Source: Clostridium acetobutylicum ATCC 824 (GTDB lineage Bacteria > Bacillota > Clostridia > Clostridiales > Clostridiaceae). From it: a stretch of DNA of 64,000 bases. A model generated the notes under the pieces. That model saw only the letters and a program-made list of their open reading frames with translations. It searched no databases and was not told the DNA's origin. Position numbers and translations under genes: made by a program. The stretch spans positions 1,274,001 to 1,338,000 of the forward strand of contig NC_003030.1 in NCBI RefSeq assembly GCF_000008765.1, read 5' to 3'. Positions 1 through 8,650 of this stretch are shown here, one piece after another (within the stretch, counting starts at the first letter, position 1; each line of letters begins with the position of its first letter).

Positions 1-300
1 TCTTATTGAGCCAGTGGGATCACTTGCTATATTATCTAAGTTAAGAAATTTATCTTCAGCGGCATTAGCAGCAGTTAAAGCATACTCAGCTACAACTTTT
101 GCGACATTGAAACCTGTCTTAGCATTTCCTGTACTAATATTACTACCAGCGGTAGCAAAATCATCTACCTTTTTACTTAGCATCTTTATTTCTTCTAAAA
201 TAGCCTTAACATTTACTTTCTTATATCTCAAAAAATAGGCTAAGAAAAATAAAATAACAACTCCAATAGTTACACCTGTAATTTGTAAAAATTCTTTCAT
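1..300 (-). CDS. Small membrane protein, holin-like (3' part cut by window edge)
   Basis: An open frame starts at an ATG at 300 behind AAGGAGAG and runs off the left edge, so only the first 100 residues are visible. The N-terminus (MKEFLQITGV) leads into one hydrophobic segment at residues 7-24. It is followed by a basic patch, a helical stretch and an Ala-rich region (KVVAEYALTAANAAEDKFL). This layout and the position directly after the endolysin gene fit a phage holin of the LLH-like type, which would release endolysin through the membrane. The family assignment is an inference from topology and context. It belongs to the minus-strand lysis module and is separated from the endolysin gene by a terminator-like hairpin. 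Confidence 0.6.
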   Translation of the reverse strand, partial: MKEFLQITGVTIGVVILFFLAYFLRYKKVNVKAILEEIKMLSKKVDDFATAGSNISTGNAKTGFNVAKVVAEYALTAANAAEDKFLNLDNIASDPTGSIR

Positions 301-326
301 TTATACATCTCTCCTTATAATAAAAT

Positions 327-353
327 TCCATGTAATTTATTGCATGGAATTAT
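327..353 (-). terminator. Terminator-like hairpin after endolysin gene
   Basis: An ATTCCATG/CATGGAAT inverted repeat is followed on the minus strand by TTTTATTAT. It sits 16 bases past the endolysin stop and before the ribosome site of the holin-like gene, so it may attenuate rather than end transcription. Confidence 0.55.
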
Positions 354-368
354 TTTCTCTATTTTTAT

Positions 369-1442
369 TTATTTTGACAATAAAGTTAACCACGATTGAG
401 AACCAAACAACCCATCTGATTTTAAACTATGAGATGATTGCCATGCTTGTACATGACTTGCGGTATCTCGTCCATATATACCATCAAACTGTATGCCCAT
501 ATTATATTGAATAATACGAGTAGGTATTCTATGAATATAAGGTCTGCCGCATAAATCTTTTCCATAAATCTGTTGTATTGCATTTACACATTGTTGTCCC
601 CAAATGCCATCTGTTTTTAGACCACAGACTTGTTGAAATACTCTAATTTGCTGTGTAGTCGCATTACCTTGTATCCCATCTACAACGAGCTTGCTAGAAT
701 ATAAAACTGCATTTAATTGAGCTTGTATAGTTTTAATTCTGTTGTATGTTTGGACTTGCATGTTAGATTGTACCATCCGCGGTGCTTGTCCCGTAAAGAT
801 ACTATCATTAAAATAATCTAAATCAATATCTCCAACAACGCCATTTATTCTTTCATTTTCACTATATTGCCAACTTACTATATTAGGAAATTGAGCAGGC
901 TGTCTACCATATGAAGCTAACCATAAAGGCACATTAGTAATATTACCTTTTAGATATTCATAATAAAATGAAAGTCCACTATAAAGTCCTATTCTATAAC
1001 CTTGTGATTGCACGTAACCTATAAATTTATTTGTGTAATCAATTGCTTGCCATTTAGTCCAATTAGATTCATTCTCTATATCAAGCCACAATATTGTGTC
1101 ACTATGAAGCCCTTGAACTTTTGATAAAAAATGTTGTGCTTCAGCTACAGGTTGCCCTGTATTATCTGCAAAGTGATAATACCCTACTTTAAAACCATTT
1201 TGAATTATAGCATTATATCTATAATTCAACAGACTGTCATTGTGACACAAACCTTCTGTAGCTTTCTGAATGACTACAGAAACACCATTGCTTTTTAATT
1301 GCTGATAATTTGAAATATTATCATACTCATACACATCCACACCTTTATAAATTTGTGCATGAATATTTAAAGGCATAAAAATAACAGCAGATATAACTAA
1401 AACTGCTGTTAACAAAGTCACTATTCTATTTTTATTTTTCAT
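369..1442 (-). CDS. Secreted endolysin: GH25 muramidase plus two peptidoglycan-binding repeats
   Basis: This 357-residue protein has a signal peptide or signal anchor at residues 6-29 (hydrophobic, ending near NIHAQ). The glycosyl hydrolase 25 lysozyme domain covers about residues 32-210: KGVDVYEYD carries the first catalytic Asp and LWLDIENE the DxE pair. Two C-terminal PG_binding_1-like repeats follow, at about 230-290 (VDGIQGNAT, TDGIWGQQ) and 295-357 (FDGIYGRDT, SDGLFGSQS). It would cleave muramic acid bonds of peptidoglycan for host lysis. The signal peptide is unlike most phage lysozymes, which need a holin to cross the membrane, and suggests Sec export. It lies next to an XhlA-like and a holin-like gene. 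Confidence 0.92.
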   Translation of the reverse strand: MKNKNRIVTLLTAVLVISAVIFMPLNIHAQIYKGVDVYEYDNISNYQQLKSNGVSVVIQKATEGLCHNDSLLNYRYNAIIQNGFKVGYYHFADNTGQPVAEAQHFLSKVQGLHSDTILWLDIENESNWTKWQAIDYTNKFIGYVQSQGYRIGLYSGLSFYYEYLKGNITNVPLWLASYGRQPAQFPNIVSWQYSENERINGVVGDIDLDYFNDSIFTGQAPRMVQSNMQVQTYNRIKTIQAQLNAVLYSSKLVVDGIQGNATTQQIRVFQQVCGLKTDGIWGQQCVNAIQQIYGKDLCGRPYIHRIPTRIIQYNMGIQFDGIYGRDTASHVQAWQSSHSLKSDGLFGSQSWLTLLSK

Positions 1443-1457
1443 CTAAACACCTTCTTT

Positions 1458-1721
1458 TTATTTTACGTGTAATTGTAATAAGTAGATAAAAAAACTTATT
1501 ATTCCACCAGCTAAAATACCTATGCCCCATCTTAGCGTACTTGTAAGATTTCTTAAATCTACACATAAATTGTCTATCTTTTCCTCACTTTTAGATTTAT
1601 ATTGCTCGAGTTTATCTAATCTTTCTGAATGATTATTTAATCTACTCTCATGTTCGTTTACTTTTTTATCAATGTTTTGATGCTTATTTTCACAAAGTTT
1701 TGAATCATAATCTTCACTCAT
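1458..1721 (-). CDS. XhlA/BhlA-like holin-associated protein
   Basis: An 87-residue protein with a long N-terminal coiled coil (heptads through residues 15-58) and one C-terminal transmembrane helix at about 62-83 (GIGILAGGIISFFIYLL). This topology is that of haemolysin XhlA and SPbeta BhlA proteins, which sit beside phage lysozymes and help membrane permeabilisation. It lies 15 bases upstream of the endolysin gene. About 38 bases around codons for DKKVNEHES are nearly identical to part of the small gene at 40710-40865. Confidence 0.85.
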   Translation of the reverse strand: MSEDYDSKLCENKHQNIDKKVNEHESRLNNHSERLDKLEQYKSKSEEKIDNLCVDLRNLTSTLRWGIGILAGGIISFFIYLLQLHVK

Positions 1722-1724
1722 TTT

Positions 1725-2747
1725 TTAGTCCTCTTTCTTGATTTCTCCTTTTCCTTTTTTATGCATAAATGAAAGCATACCCTTCATATTTTCCGCACCA
1801 TCTATGTCTATATATATTTGTGTTGTAGAAGTATCATTATGCCCTAAAAAGTCTTTTATTTGATCTATTGTAGCGCCATTTCTTTTTAGCCAAGTAGCAG
1901 CATAATGCCTAAAAGCATGAGTATAACAATCTTCTCCAATTATTTTTGAGAATTTGTTCATCCATCCATTCACTGTACTTACTTTTGCTGGATACCATTT
2001 ATCCTTATGCTTAACTACAAACAAATCATCTGTATCTATTCCTAGTTGTTTTCTTTCTTCTATCCATAAATCGAAGGCATGCTTAACAATATCTTTTATT
2101 ATAAATTTAACCAATGGTTTTCCTAATTTACCATGTCCTTTTGTACGAATCTTAGGAGTATGATACATTCCTTCTTCATCTAAGGAGTTTTCTGTAAAAA
2201 AGGAAACTTTAAATTGTAATATTTCTGATTTTCTTACCCCTGATGCAGCCAAACAAGCTACAAAGCAAGCTTGTTGATATTTTTTATCTTTAATAAGCAT
2301 TTCAATTAACTTTTCAACTTGTTCATTTGTAAACACTGTTTTTTCTCTAGTTTCTTGCTTGGTTGGCGGCTTTATTTTAGATATGATATTCCGAAATTCA
2401 GGGTATTCATCATCTAATATGTCTTCTACAAAAGAAGACATTGAAGATAATGGTGCTCGTAAATGTTTTATTCTTGCAGGAGATAATCTTTGTGTATTAA
2501 GCAACCAATTCTGATATAGCATTATATCTTTTTTCTTTATGTCTACAAACCTTTTATTTCTAGCAAATTTCAATAACCATACTAAAAATATCTTTATGTT
2601 ACTCTTATATACCCTTACAGTTTCTTTTGACTTATCTTCTGCTTCACAATATTGAATAAATTCTTCGAAAAGCTGTTTGTTTAAAGGATTTACTTTATCC
2701 CAGTTATCATTATTAACGTACCTATGTTGATTAGTTTTCCTTGGCAC
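1725..2747 (-). CDS. Tyrosine recombinase (integrase family)
   Basis: A 340-residue recombinase with an N-terminal SAM-like DNA-binding domain at about 25-115 and a C-terminal catalytic domain at about 135-330. The catalytic set looks complete: Arg in ASGVRKSE, His and Arg in YTHAFRHYA, His in FLGHNDTS and the nucleophile Tyr in TTQIYIDID. It sits at the end of the late operon beside the lysis genes rather than with the repressor. In a plasmid-like phage it could resolve multimers or catalyse integration; the sequence does not decide. The stop nearly touches the XhlA-like gene, so the two are probably co-transcribed. Confidence 0.9.
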   Translation of the reverse strand: MPRKTNQHRYVNNDNWDKVNPLNKQLFEEFIQYCEAEDKSKETVRVYKSNIKIFLVWLLKFARNKRFVDIKKKDIMLYQNWLLNTQRLSPARIKHLRAPLSSMSSFVEDILDDEYPEFRNIISKIKPPTKQETREKTVFTNEQVEKLIEMLIKDKKYQQACFVACLAASGVRKSEILQFKVSFFTENSLDEEGMYHTPKIRTKGHGKLGKPLVKFIIKDIVKHAFDLWIEERKQLGIDTDDLFVVKHKDKWYPAKVSTVNGWMNKFSKIIGEDCYTHAFRHYAATWLKRNGATIDQIKDFLGHNDTSTTQIYIDIDGAENMKGMLSFMHKKGKGEIKKED

Positions 2748-2758
2748 ATTATCACCCT

Positions 2759-3124
2759 CTATATATTTTCTTGTAAAAAAATAAGGAAGCCATTCACAGT
2801 GCCAATAATATTGTGAACTCTTCCTTGGGACAAAGATAAGGTATTATTTAAGAATTTTTTGAATAATACCTTATCAATATTTTTTATTCTTTTTAAATTT
2901 TTATTTCTTCTATAATTCAATAACCATACAAGAAATATTTTTATATTTGTCTCATACACTCTCAAAATATCTTGTGACTTATTCTGTAATCTTAAGTAGC
3001 TTAGAAATAAGTCTAAGAATATCTTATTTCTCTTATTTATTTTTTGTAACTTTTCTTCTGTGGCATAAGGAAGACCACTTCTATTTTTTCTGATAATTTG
3101 AGTATTAGCCTTTCTCATATTCAA
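2759..3124 (-). CDS. Orphan recombinase N-terminal (SAM-like) domain
   Basis: This 121-residue protein matches only the N-terminal half of the neighbouring recombinase: shared features include NIKIFLVWLL and the flanking RVY and RNK motifs. The frame stops exactly where the SAM-like domain ends (IGTVNGFLIF), 12 bases before the next gene. No catalytic domain follows in any frame, because the next gene starts with its own complete N-terminal domain. It may be a decayed duplicate, or a standalone DNA-binding protein that competes with or assists the full recombinase. Confidence 0.7.
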   Translation of the reverse strand: MNMRKANTQIIRKNRSGLPYATEEKLQKINKRNKIFLDLFLSYLRLQNKSQDILRVYETNIKIFLVWLLNYRRNKNLKRIKNIDKVLFKKFLNNTLSLSQGRVHNIIGTVNGFLIFLQENI

Positions 3125-3171
3125 TCATTCCTAGTACTTATTCAACCCCATTTTTAGCTGTTTGTAATAAA

Positions 3172-3209
3172 AAACCAAGCAAAATCATATTTTTTCTTTT
3201 GCTTGGTTT
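3172..3209. terminator. Rho-independent terminator hairpin
   Basis: A perfect 13-bp inverted repeat (AAACCAAGCAAAA / TTTTGCTTGGTTT) with a 12-base T-rich loop. It lies between the pseudogene remnants and the orphan recombinase domain and could act in either direction. Confidence 0.7.
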
Positions 3210-3389
3210 ATACAGATTTTTGCTCCAATTTTTTCATCATAATTGTCTCTATTAACACAACTTGATGTCTCTGTAATCTCAAATCCATTTTTTAAAATTA
3301 TCTTCATAAATTTTATAACTAGGAATATTTCCACTACATGATATATTTGGCTCTGCTTTGACTAAATTTATTTTTATATAATTATCCAT
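3185..3389 (-). pseudogene. Frameshifted remnant of a small phage protein (Gp49-like C-terminus)
   Basis: An ATG at 3389 opens a short frame beginning MDNYIKINLVKAEPN that stops after 36 codons. A second frame overlapping its end reads KNGFEITETSSCVNRDNYDE and then stops at 3185. The second part resembles the phage Gp49-type motif (NGF..SSCVDPxNYDE) from memory; the first resembles the start of small phage proteins beginning with a VKAEP motif. Together they look like one broken gene or two fused fragments. The identification is tentative. Confidence 0.45.
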
Positions 3390-3442
3390 CCGTATAAATC
3401 CTTCTTTCCAAATTTGTGACGATAAATTTCATGTTTTATATT

Positions 3443-3612
3443 TTAAAGGTAATAATAGACACTATTCATTTCATCATCTTTCGTATCCATATCACACCTA
3501 TTATCATCTTGTTGCACCTCAACGGTACTGCTTTTAATTTGACTTATATTATCGTTCTGCACCAAAAAGCAACCATTTATAGCTAAACGATATAAAACAT
3601 TCTTGCTTTCAT
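3443..3612 (-). pseudogene. Partial duplicate of parR (internal fragment)
   Basis: About 119 bases at 3479-3597, read on the minus strand, match parR bases 49475-49593 with only two differences that I can count. The fragment encodes YRLAINGC and QNDNISQIKSSTVEVQQDDN in the same frame as ParR residues about 37-75. It lacks the N-terminal DNA-binding part and ends in unrelated residues. No good start codon precedes it. The near identity points to a recent copying event between the two arms of the element. Confidence 0.8.
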
Positions 3613-3642
3613 TACACTTTCTTTTTATATAAAAATAACACC

Positions 3643-5118
3643 CTATTTGGATGCTTTTAACTCTTGAATAGAATTTTCTAAAGTAGTTACTCTAGTTTCT
3701 AAACTTTTACTTTTGGCACTTAATTCTTGTATTGCGCCAATAATATAGGGCAAAATAGAATTATAATCGGGGGCAAAAAAGTTTGTCCCATCTTCTGTTG
3801 TATATAAAATTTTAGAAAACTTTTTATTTATTTTAGATAATTGCTGTGCTATTGTACCAACTTCTATATGCTCTCCAGTTTTTATAAAATCAAATTCTTT
3901 TAAGTTTATTTGATTTATAATACTTGAACAATTTGTGGTAATTGGCTTTATATTTGTTTTGAGTCTTTCGTCACTGGCATTAAAGTTATACGCCCAGTAA
4001 GTCGTTCCGTTGTTACAGTGTACTCCTAATCCATTACTATCCTCGTTCATGATAAAGTCCATGACATTTCTAGAACTTAGAATATAGTAATCTTGGGATG
4101 TGCCATTATCTATTGTATTTCGTATCAAATGATAATTCCAACTTTTACCACCATCATCGAATCCAACTTCGAATTCAATGGCAGTTGCTGATACTCCTAT
4201 ACCTTTATTAGCGGAAGTGTTATTGCATATTATGTCTATAGCTGAACTAGAAACATTTACACTGTTTCCTCCCTGACCACCACTGGCAAGAGTTATTGTC
4301 CCTCCCCCTAGATAGATAAACTGTCCCGCTGCATCTAAAAAACCTTCTGCAGAGTTGTTAGAATTGTACGTAGTATTGCTTGGAGTTAAAATCAATCCAT
4401 CTGCGTTGCCTTGTAAAACAGAATATCTTAATAAATCTCCTGCCCAAGTCATATTCATATCGGCAATTCTAAAAACAGAACGATTTTCTTGAGTATTATA
4501 CAACTGAAAACCATTTATGTTTTGTGTAGCCTCTTGCCAAGAACCTATAGTTCCATGAAGGATTGAACCAGGTGTTGTTATTCTCCTTGCATTTAGATTA
4601 TTTGTATCTATCCTGTCTGCACTTAGTACTCCTGTTGTAATTTTTCCTGCATCTAAAGAAGCTATTATTCCACTTTCTGCGGTTATAGTATTGCTGGCTA
4701 TCTCATTAGCTGTAATTGATCCAGCTTGAATCTCATCTGCGGTTATACTATTTGCTTGAATACTATTTGCTTGAATACTATTTGCTACAATATCTTGACC
4801 ATTTATGCCATTTCCAATTAAATTCGTACCTACGTACAAGTTATTTAGATCTCCATTTGGAGCAACAGCGAATACTTTATCTCCATTGTTTAAAATATTG
4901 ACTGACTTATTTTTTACATTATTTAATATAGATACTTGACCACCAGTTGTAATTTTTATATTTGCATAATGGTTTGTACTATCTGTAGAAATAATTGTTG
5001 CTGGATAAATTTCTGTATTTTTATTTTCGGATAATCTCTTATCAATTATTTTTAGTATTACACCAGTAACAAACTTTCTTAAGTCATTTTGTGTTATTGC
5101 ATTAGAATCATCAGTCAT
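3643..5118 (-). CDS. Tail fibre/spike with C-terminal S74 chaperone domain
   Basis: The start is placed at the ATG at 5118, behind GGGGAGATGATAG, giving 491 residues (a longer frame to 5163 overlaps the gene upstream). The N-terminal 100 residues probably attach to the baseplate. A repetitive stretch follows (ANSIQANSIQANSITADEIQ). The C-terminal 110 residues form a peptidase S74 intramolecular chaperone: NASDERLKTNIKPI contains the usual self-cleavage Ser-Asp site, and GTIAQQL and a final coiled coil complete it. These chaperones trimerise fibres and then cut themselves off. It is the most distal tail gene and probably the receptor-binding protein. Confidence 0.87.
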   Translation of the reverse strand: MTDDSNAITQNDLRKFVTGVILKIIDKRLSENKNTEIYPATIISTDSTNHYANIKITTGGQVSILNNVKNKSVNILNNGDKVFAVAPNGDLNNLYVGTNLIGNGINGQDIVANSIQANSIQANSITADEIQAGSITANEIASNTITAESGIIASLDAGKITTGVLSADRIDTNNLNARRITTPGSILHGTIGSWQEATQNINGFQLYNTQENRSVFRIADMNMTWAGDLLRYSVLQGNADGLILTPSNTTYNSNNSAEGFLDAAGQFIYLGGGTITLASGGQGGNSVNVSSSAIDIICNNTSANKGIGVSATAIEFEVGFDDGGKSWNYHLIRNTIDNGTSQDYYILSSRNVMDFIMNEDSNGLGVHCNNGTTYWAYNFNASDERLKTNIKPITTNCSSIINQINLKEFDFIKTGEHIEVGTIAQQLSKINKKFSKILYTTEDGTNFFAPDYNSILPYIIGAIQELSAKSKSLETRVTTLENSIQELKASK

Positions 5119-5122
5119 TCTA

Positions 5123-6310
5123 TCATCTCCCCGTAGGTAATTCGTGAATATTACCACTTTCACTTGTTAAATCCTGAAAATCAGTAGTATCATTATATCT
5201 AAATCCTAATATACTCATATTTTGAGAAAGGTCTAAGGGTAAAGAAACTGATTGGATAGCATAATAATTCTTAAACGTACTTAAATTGTTATCTTCTATA
5301 GTAAAAGCTTTATTTACTGTAGCGTGAGGAAGTGGTAAACAAGTTATTTCAATAGAGTCCTGCACTCTTTTGTTTTTTTCTAACAAGTATTGAGCTTCTT
5401 TTAAACAAGCAGTATCGCTTTGTAGTTTGGAATCAGAGATGTCAAGAGTATTTATTGAATTCAAATATATATTTGAACTTGAGGTCAAATCTGTATTTTG
5501 AGCAAGTCCACTGTATGTATATCCAGATGTTGTGTCACTTCGCACGTATACTTGATTATACATCTGATCAAACCTGAACACTCTTTTTCCTGACATATAA
5601 ACCCTATCTAATTTATTAAAATTCCATATAACTTCTAAGCTTTCAGTACTTGGCATATCTTCATATACCAATACTCCCATCTCATTATAATAACAATCTC
5701 TTTGAAACATGTTTCCCAAATCTTTAAGAATTTGTCCATAAGTAGAATTATTATCCCATCTTAAATCATATTGTGTTATATCTGCTAAAATAGTTTTTAA
5801 TATTGGATTTTTTGAATCCTTTATTAAATTTAAAATTTTCCTTATATTATCTGTTATAGATTGATTAATACCAATTTGAAAAATACTACCTGTAACTGTC
5901 TCAGAAAGACTCCATTTATCACTTGCATTAATAGTTACTATTTTATTAGAAAGCTCAGAAGTAACTTCTGGTTCAGAATGTGCTAAACAAAATACGCCTT
6001 GAGGAAAAAAAATAGTATCTCCATTTGTATCTTGAATACCTATAGAAAATTTGAATTTTGTATTTATCCATAGGTTACCATTTGGTGTTGGTAAAAAACT
6101 ACCATCATTGTTGTTTAGGTTCATAGTAAGACTTCTTCGACAACCACTTTGATTTGTTATGTTTAAAGTAGAACCCTTTAAAGGAGTTTTTATTATTTCA
6201 TCATAAACTGATTCATCTTCTTGCCTTAACATTTCCAATTTTACAAGAGGAGTTTTTAAGATACCCTTTTTTATTATTTCTTCATATCTCTCATAAGACA
6301 TTTGCCCCAT
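5123..6310 (-). CDS. Putative baseplate/tail protein
   Basis: A 395-residue protein upstream of the S74 fibre gene. It has no signal peptide or membrane segment. Features such as LKGSTLNITNQSGCRRSLTM, NDGSFLPTPNGNLW and VTINASDKWSL are typical of clostridial siphovirus tail-tip proteins placed between tape measure and fibre, as I remember them. The likely role is in the baseplate hub or fibre attachment. The gene ends just before the fibre start, so the two are co-translated. Function is inferred mainly from context. Confidence 0.6.
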   Translation of the reverse strand: MGQMSYERYEEIIKKGILKTPLVKLEMLRQEDESVYDEIIKTPLKGSTLNITNQSGCRRSLTMNLNNNDGSFLPTPNGNLWINTKFKFSIGIQDTNGDTIFFPQGVFCLAHSEPEVTSELSNKIVTINASDKWSLSETVTGSIFQIGINQSITDNIRKILNLIKDSKNPILKTILADITQYDLRWDNNSTYGQILKDLGNMFQRDCYYNEMGVLVYEDMPSTESLEVIWNFNKLDRVYMSGKRVFRFDQMYNQVYVRSDTTSGYTYSGLAQNTDLTSSSNIYLNSINTLDISDSKLQSDTACLKEAQYLLEKNKRVQDSIEITCLPLPHATVNKAFTIEDNNLSTFKNYYAIQSVSLPLDLSQNMSILGFRYNDTTDFQDLTSESGNIHELPTGR

Positions 6311-6320
6311 ATAAACACCC

Positions 6321-7262
6321 CTAACTTATCAAATCTTCAACATCAGATACTTCTTGATAATAAACTGTAACAGTTGGTATTTGCTGAGAAATACTATCAT
6401 CAAATTTGTACTCAAAGCTTACACCATTAGTACTTGTTGTTACAACTTTTATAACTTTTCCATTTTTGAATTTCAGATATTTTTGTTTTTGGTTATTAAT
6501 AAATTTTCTGAATTGATCAATGTAATCTGAATCCCAAGTATATTCTAATTCATCATTATCAGGATTATAATAACCTAAAATACTATTTATTGAACCGCTC
6601 AAAAAATCTCTGTTTCCAAAAATAACGGAATCATATTTTGTATAATTCTTTAAAAAAGTAACATCATTATTGTTTGTTACTTTTTCAGTAGATAAATTTA
6701 AATCTAAATGGTATGTCTCTACATCATATACATTTCCATTATCTACTGCTTCTGCGTCAATTAAAAAATAACCACAAAAGGTTGTATTAAATTTATCAAA
6801 AACTATAGGGGCAGATATCATGGAAGTACTAGCTGCATACAAAAAATACTGGACATTTTTTAATCCAGCAACTTTATAATCTATATAGCTTGTAGTATCT
6901 AAATCTAATTCAGTAACTTTATATAAACAATCTACACCTTCCTCTTTTCTGTATAAAAGCCATTTTTGAGGAGGTTCTATAATTCCTGTTATATTACTTC
7001 CATCTACAGTACCATTCATTGCAGCTAAGAATACTATGTCCCAAGTCCATTCAGGTAAAGAACAGACTGTTTCACTAATTATTTCAATATCACTTTTTAC
7101 CTTTTTTGAGATGAATATACTATCTATTATATACCCTCCATAAAATTTTAACCCTGTAAAAGAATTTTTTATAGCTGATGGTGTACTTAGTAATGATGTT
7201 CTTGGAGACACACTATTACCTATTAAAAATCCATCTCCTATAGTCAATTTATCCCACCTCAC
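6321..7262 (-). CDS. Putative minor tail protein
   Basis: A 313-residue soluble protein that I do not recognise. It overlaps the end of the upstream gene by four bases (ATGA-type junction), which indicates translational coupling in the tail operon. It is rich in beta-type sequence (GLKNVQYFLYAAST, FCGYFLIDAEAVD). Position between the tail appendage genes and the baseplate gene suggests a minor tail component. Confidence 0.55.
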   Translation of the reverse strand: MRWDKLTIGDGFLIGNSVSPRTSLLSTPSAIKNSFTGLKFYGGYIIDSIFISKKVKSDIEIISETVCSLPEWTWDIVFLAAMNGTVDGSNITGIIEPPQKWLLYRKEEGVDCLYKVTELDLDTTSYIDYKVAGLKNVQYFLYAASTSMISAPIVFDKFNTTFCGYFLIDAEAVDNGNVYDVETYHLDLNLSTEKVTNNNDVTFLKNYTKYDSVIFGNRDFLSGSINSILGYYNPDNDELEYTWDSDYIDQFRKFINNQKQKYLKFKNGKVIKVVTTSTNGVSFEYKFDDSISQQIPTVTVYYQEVSDVEDLIS

Positions 7263-7900
7263 TTTATTTCAGGGAGTCTGCACTTTTCATAATACTTTTG
7301 TTTAGCCTTAATTTCCCATGTAAATTTAATGTCTGTTGTGCCTTTAACAGTAAAGTTAGTTGGGTTTCTTTCTTCTACCCATATATCTCCCTTACCGTAC
7401 TTTGTCAAAAATACTTGGTATGAACAATCTTTTGTATTTACTGTTTCTAAAAATACTTTGTCTAATTCTATTGTTGATGTGCCATTTACCAATTTACTTT
7501 CGCCAACATCTCCAAATAAGCAATCTGCTGTCTCATAAGCATTTAATCCTATTTTTCCATAGCATTTCGTTTTTACAGTTCTATGTTTTGCACCAGATAC
7601 ATAAAGATCTCCTACTACAGTTAATTTGGCATCAGAGTTATGTGAACCATTAGAGTAGGAGCTTCTTATAACAACTTCTTGAGCTGGTTGTATATAAATT
7701 TTATTTGGATCTTCTTGGTAAAACACTATTGATCCATTATGACTCCCCCAAACATTTAAAGCATCAGAAAGTCTTTTTAATTGAGATTCTGATATATCTG
7801 CATTATCTCTTATTATATTTACTAAATCCAAAATTTTTTGATCTTGTCCAAAAGCTGGTTTTTTAAAACCAAAGCTGTTTGTTACTTCCATACAAATCAC
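7259..7900 (-). CDS. Putative tail appendage protein
   Basis: A 213-residue protein. The C-terminal half (GKIGLNAYETADCLFGDVGE, ETVNTKDCSYQVFLTKYGKG, ERNPTNFTVKGT) resembles the end domain found in many clostridial tail fibre or capsid fibre proteins. No chaperone or enzymatic motif is visible. It is coupled to the genes on both sides in the tail operon and probably forms part of a side fibre. Confidence 0.6.
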   Translation of the reverse strand: MICMEVTNSFGFKKPAFGQDQKILDLVNIIRDNADISESQLKRLSDALNVWGSHNGSIVFYQEDPNKIYIQPAQEVVIRSSYSNGSHNSDAKLTVVGDLYVSGAKHRTVKTKCYGKIGLNAYETADCLFGDVGESKLVNGTSTIELDKVFLETVNTKDCSYQVFLTKYGKGDIWVEERNPTNFTVKGTTDIKFTWEIKAKQKYYEKCRLPEIK

Positions 7901-7901
7901 C

Positions 7902-8606
7902 TCATTTGTTTTCTTGAACCATAAAATCTAATGGGAAAGTTTGCAAATCATCTAAATTGAAATTTTTAATATTATCTAAATAATTATAAATATTATATTG
8001 TTTTATAATAAAGTGATCAGATAAAAGGATAACTAAAAAAGGATTTTCAGTTATCCTGATAACTTCGCTATATATCGTAAAATCATTTATTGTATAATAG
8101 AACTTCCTATTTTGACTAGAATACCCAAATTTATATTTTAAATCTATTGAACTACAAATTAAACCATCAAATTGTAAGTCTAGCTTAATAGTAAAATTAA
8201 TACTACCCATGGATGGAATTACACTATCCTTATAAGTTAGTGTTGTTTTTGCTGGCAACGATAAAGCTTCATTTTCATAAAAAATAAAGTTATTTATAAA
8301 AGAATAATCTCCATCTAATGTTCCATTGTTTGTAACCAAGCTAGAAAAATCTATTTTTACTCCACCTTTTTCATCTAATTGTGTAACTTTTGGCTTTTGA
8401 TTTAATTTCATCTCTTCATATTGTGTAAAAAATGTTCCACTACCCTCAAGCTTCATTCCCTCGCCATTTATAGGATTTTGAGTTTCTGCTTTAAAAACTA
8501 CTTTATAAGTTCTATTATTTAAAAGTCCATCAAAGTTAGCATTTATATCATAACAAAATTCTTTATCTGTCTGTTTTATTGGGGCATCAGCGCATTCTAC
8601 TATCAT
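7902..8606 (-). CDS. Putative tail protein, possible second half of a split gene
   Basis: A 234-residue protein starting at an ATG behind GGTGG. Its N-terminus (FDGLLNNRTYKVVFKAETQN) has the look of an internal fibronectin-like domain rather than a natural beginning. The protein encoded at 9076-9696 ends in sequence (LKSWQAALYPVSY) that usually precedes such a domain. The two may be halves of one ancestral tail protein separated by the 139-residue gene between them. Function unknown beyond tail context. Confidence 0.55.
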   Translation of the reverse strand: MIVECADAPIKQTDKEFCYDINANFDGLLNNRTYKVVFKAETQNPINGEGMKLEGSGTFFTQYEEMKLNQKPKVTQLDEKGGVKIDFSSLVTNNGTLDGDYSFINNFIFYENEALSLPAKTTLTYKDSVIPSMGSINFTIKLDLQFDGLICSSIDLKYKFGYSSQNRKFYYTINDFTIYSEVIRITENPFLVILLSDHFIIKQYNIYNYLDNIKNFNLDDLQTFPLDFMVQENK

Positions 8607-8650
8607 TTATACACCACCATTTTTTATATAAAATTGCTATTTTATCTTTT

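Noticed and set aside
1725..2747. Phage attachment site next to the recombinase
   Set aside because: No convincing direct repeat or tRNA end was found nearby, and the element seems to be plasmid-like.
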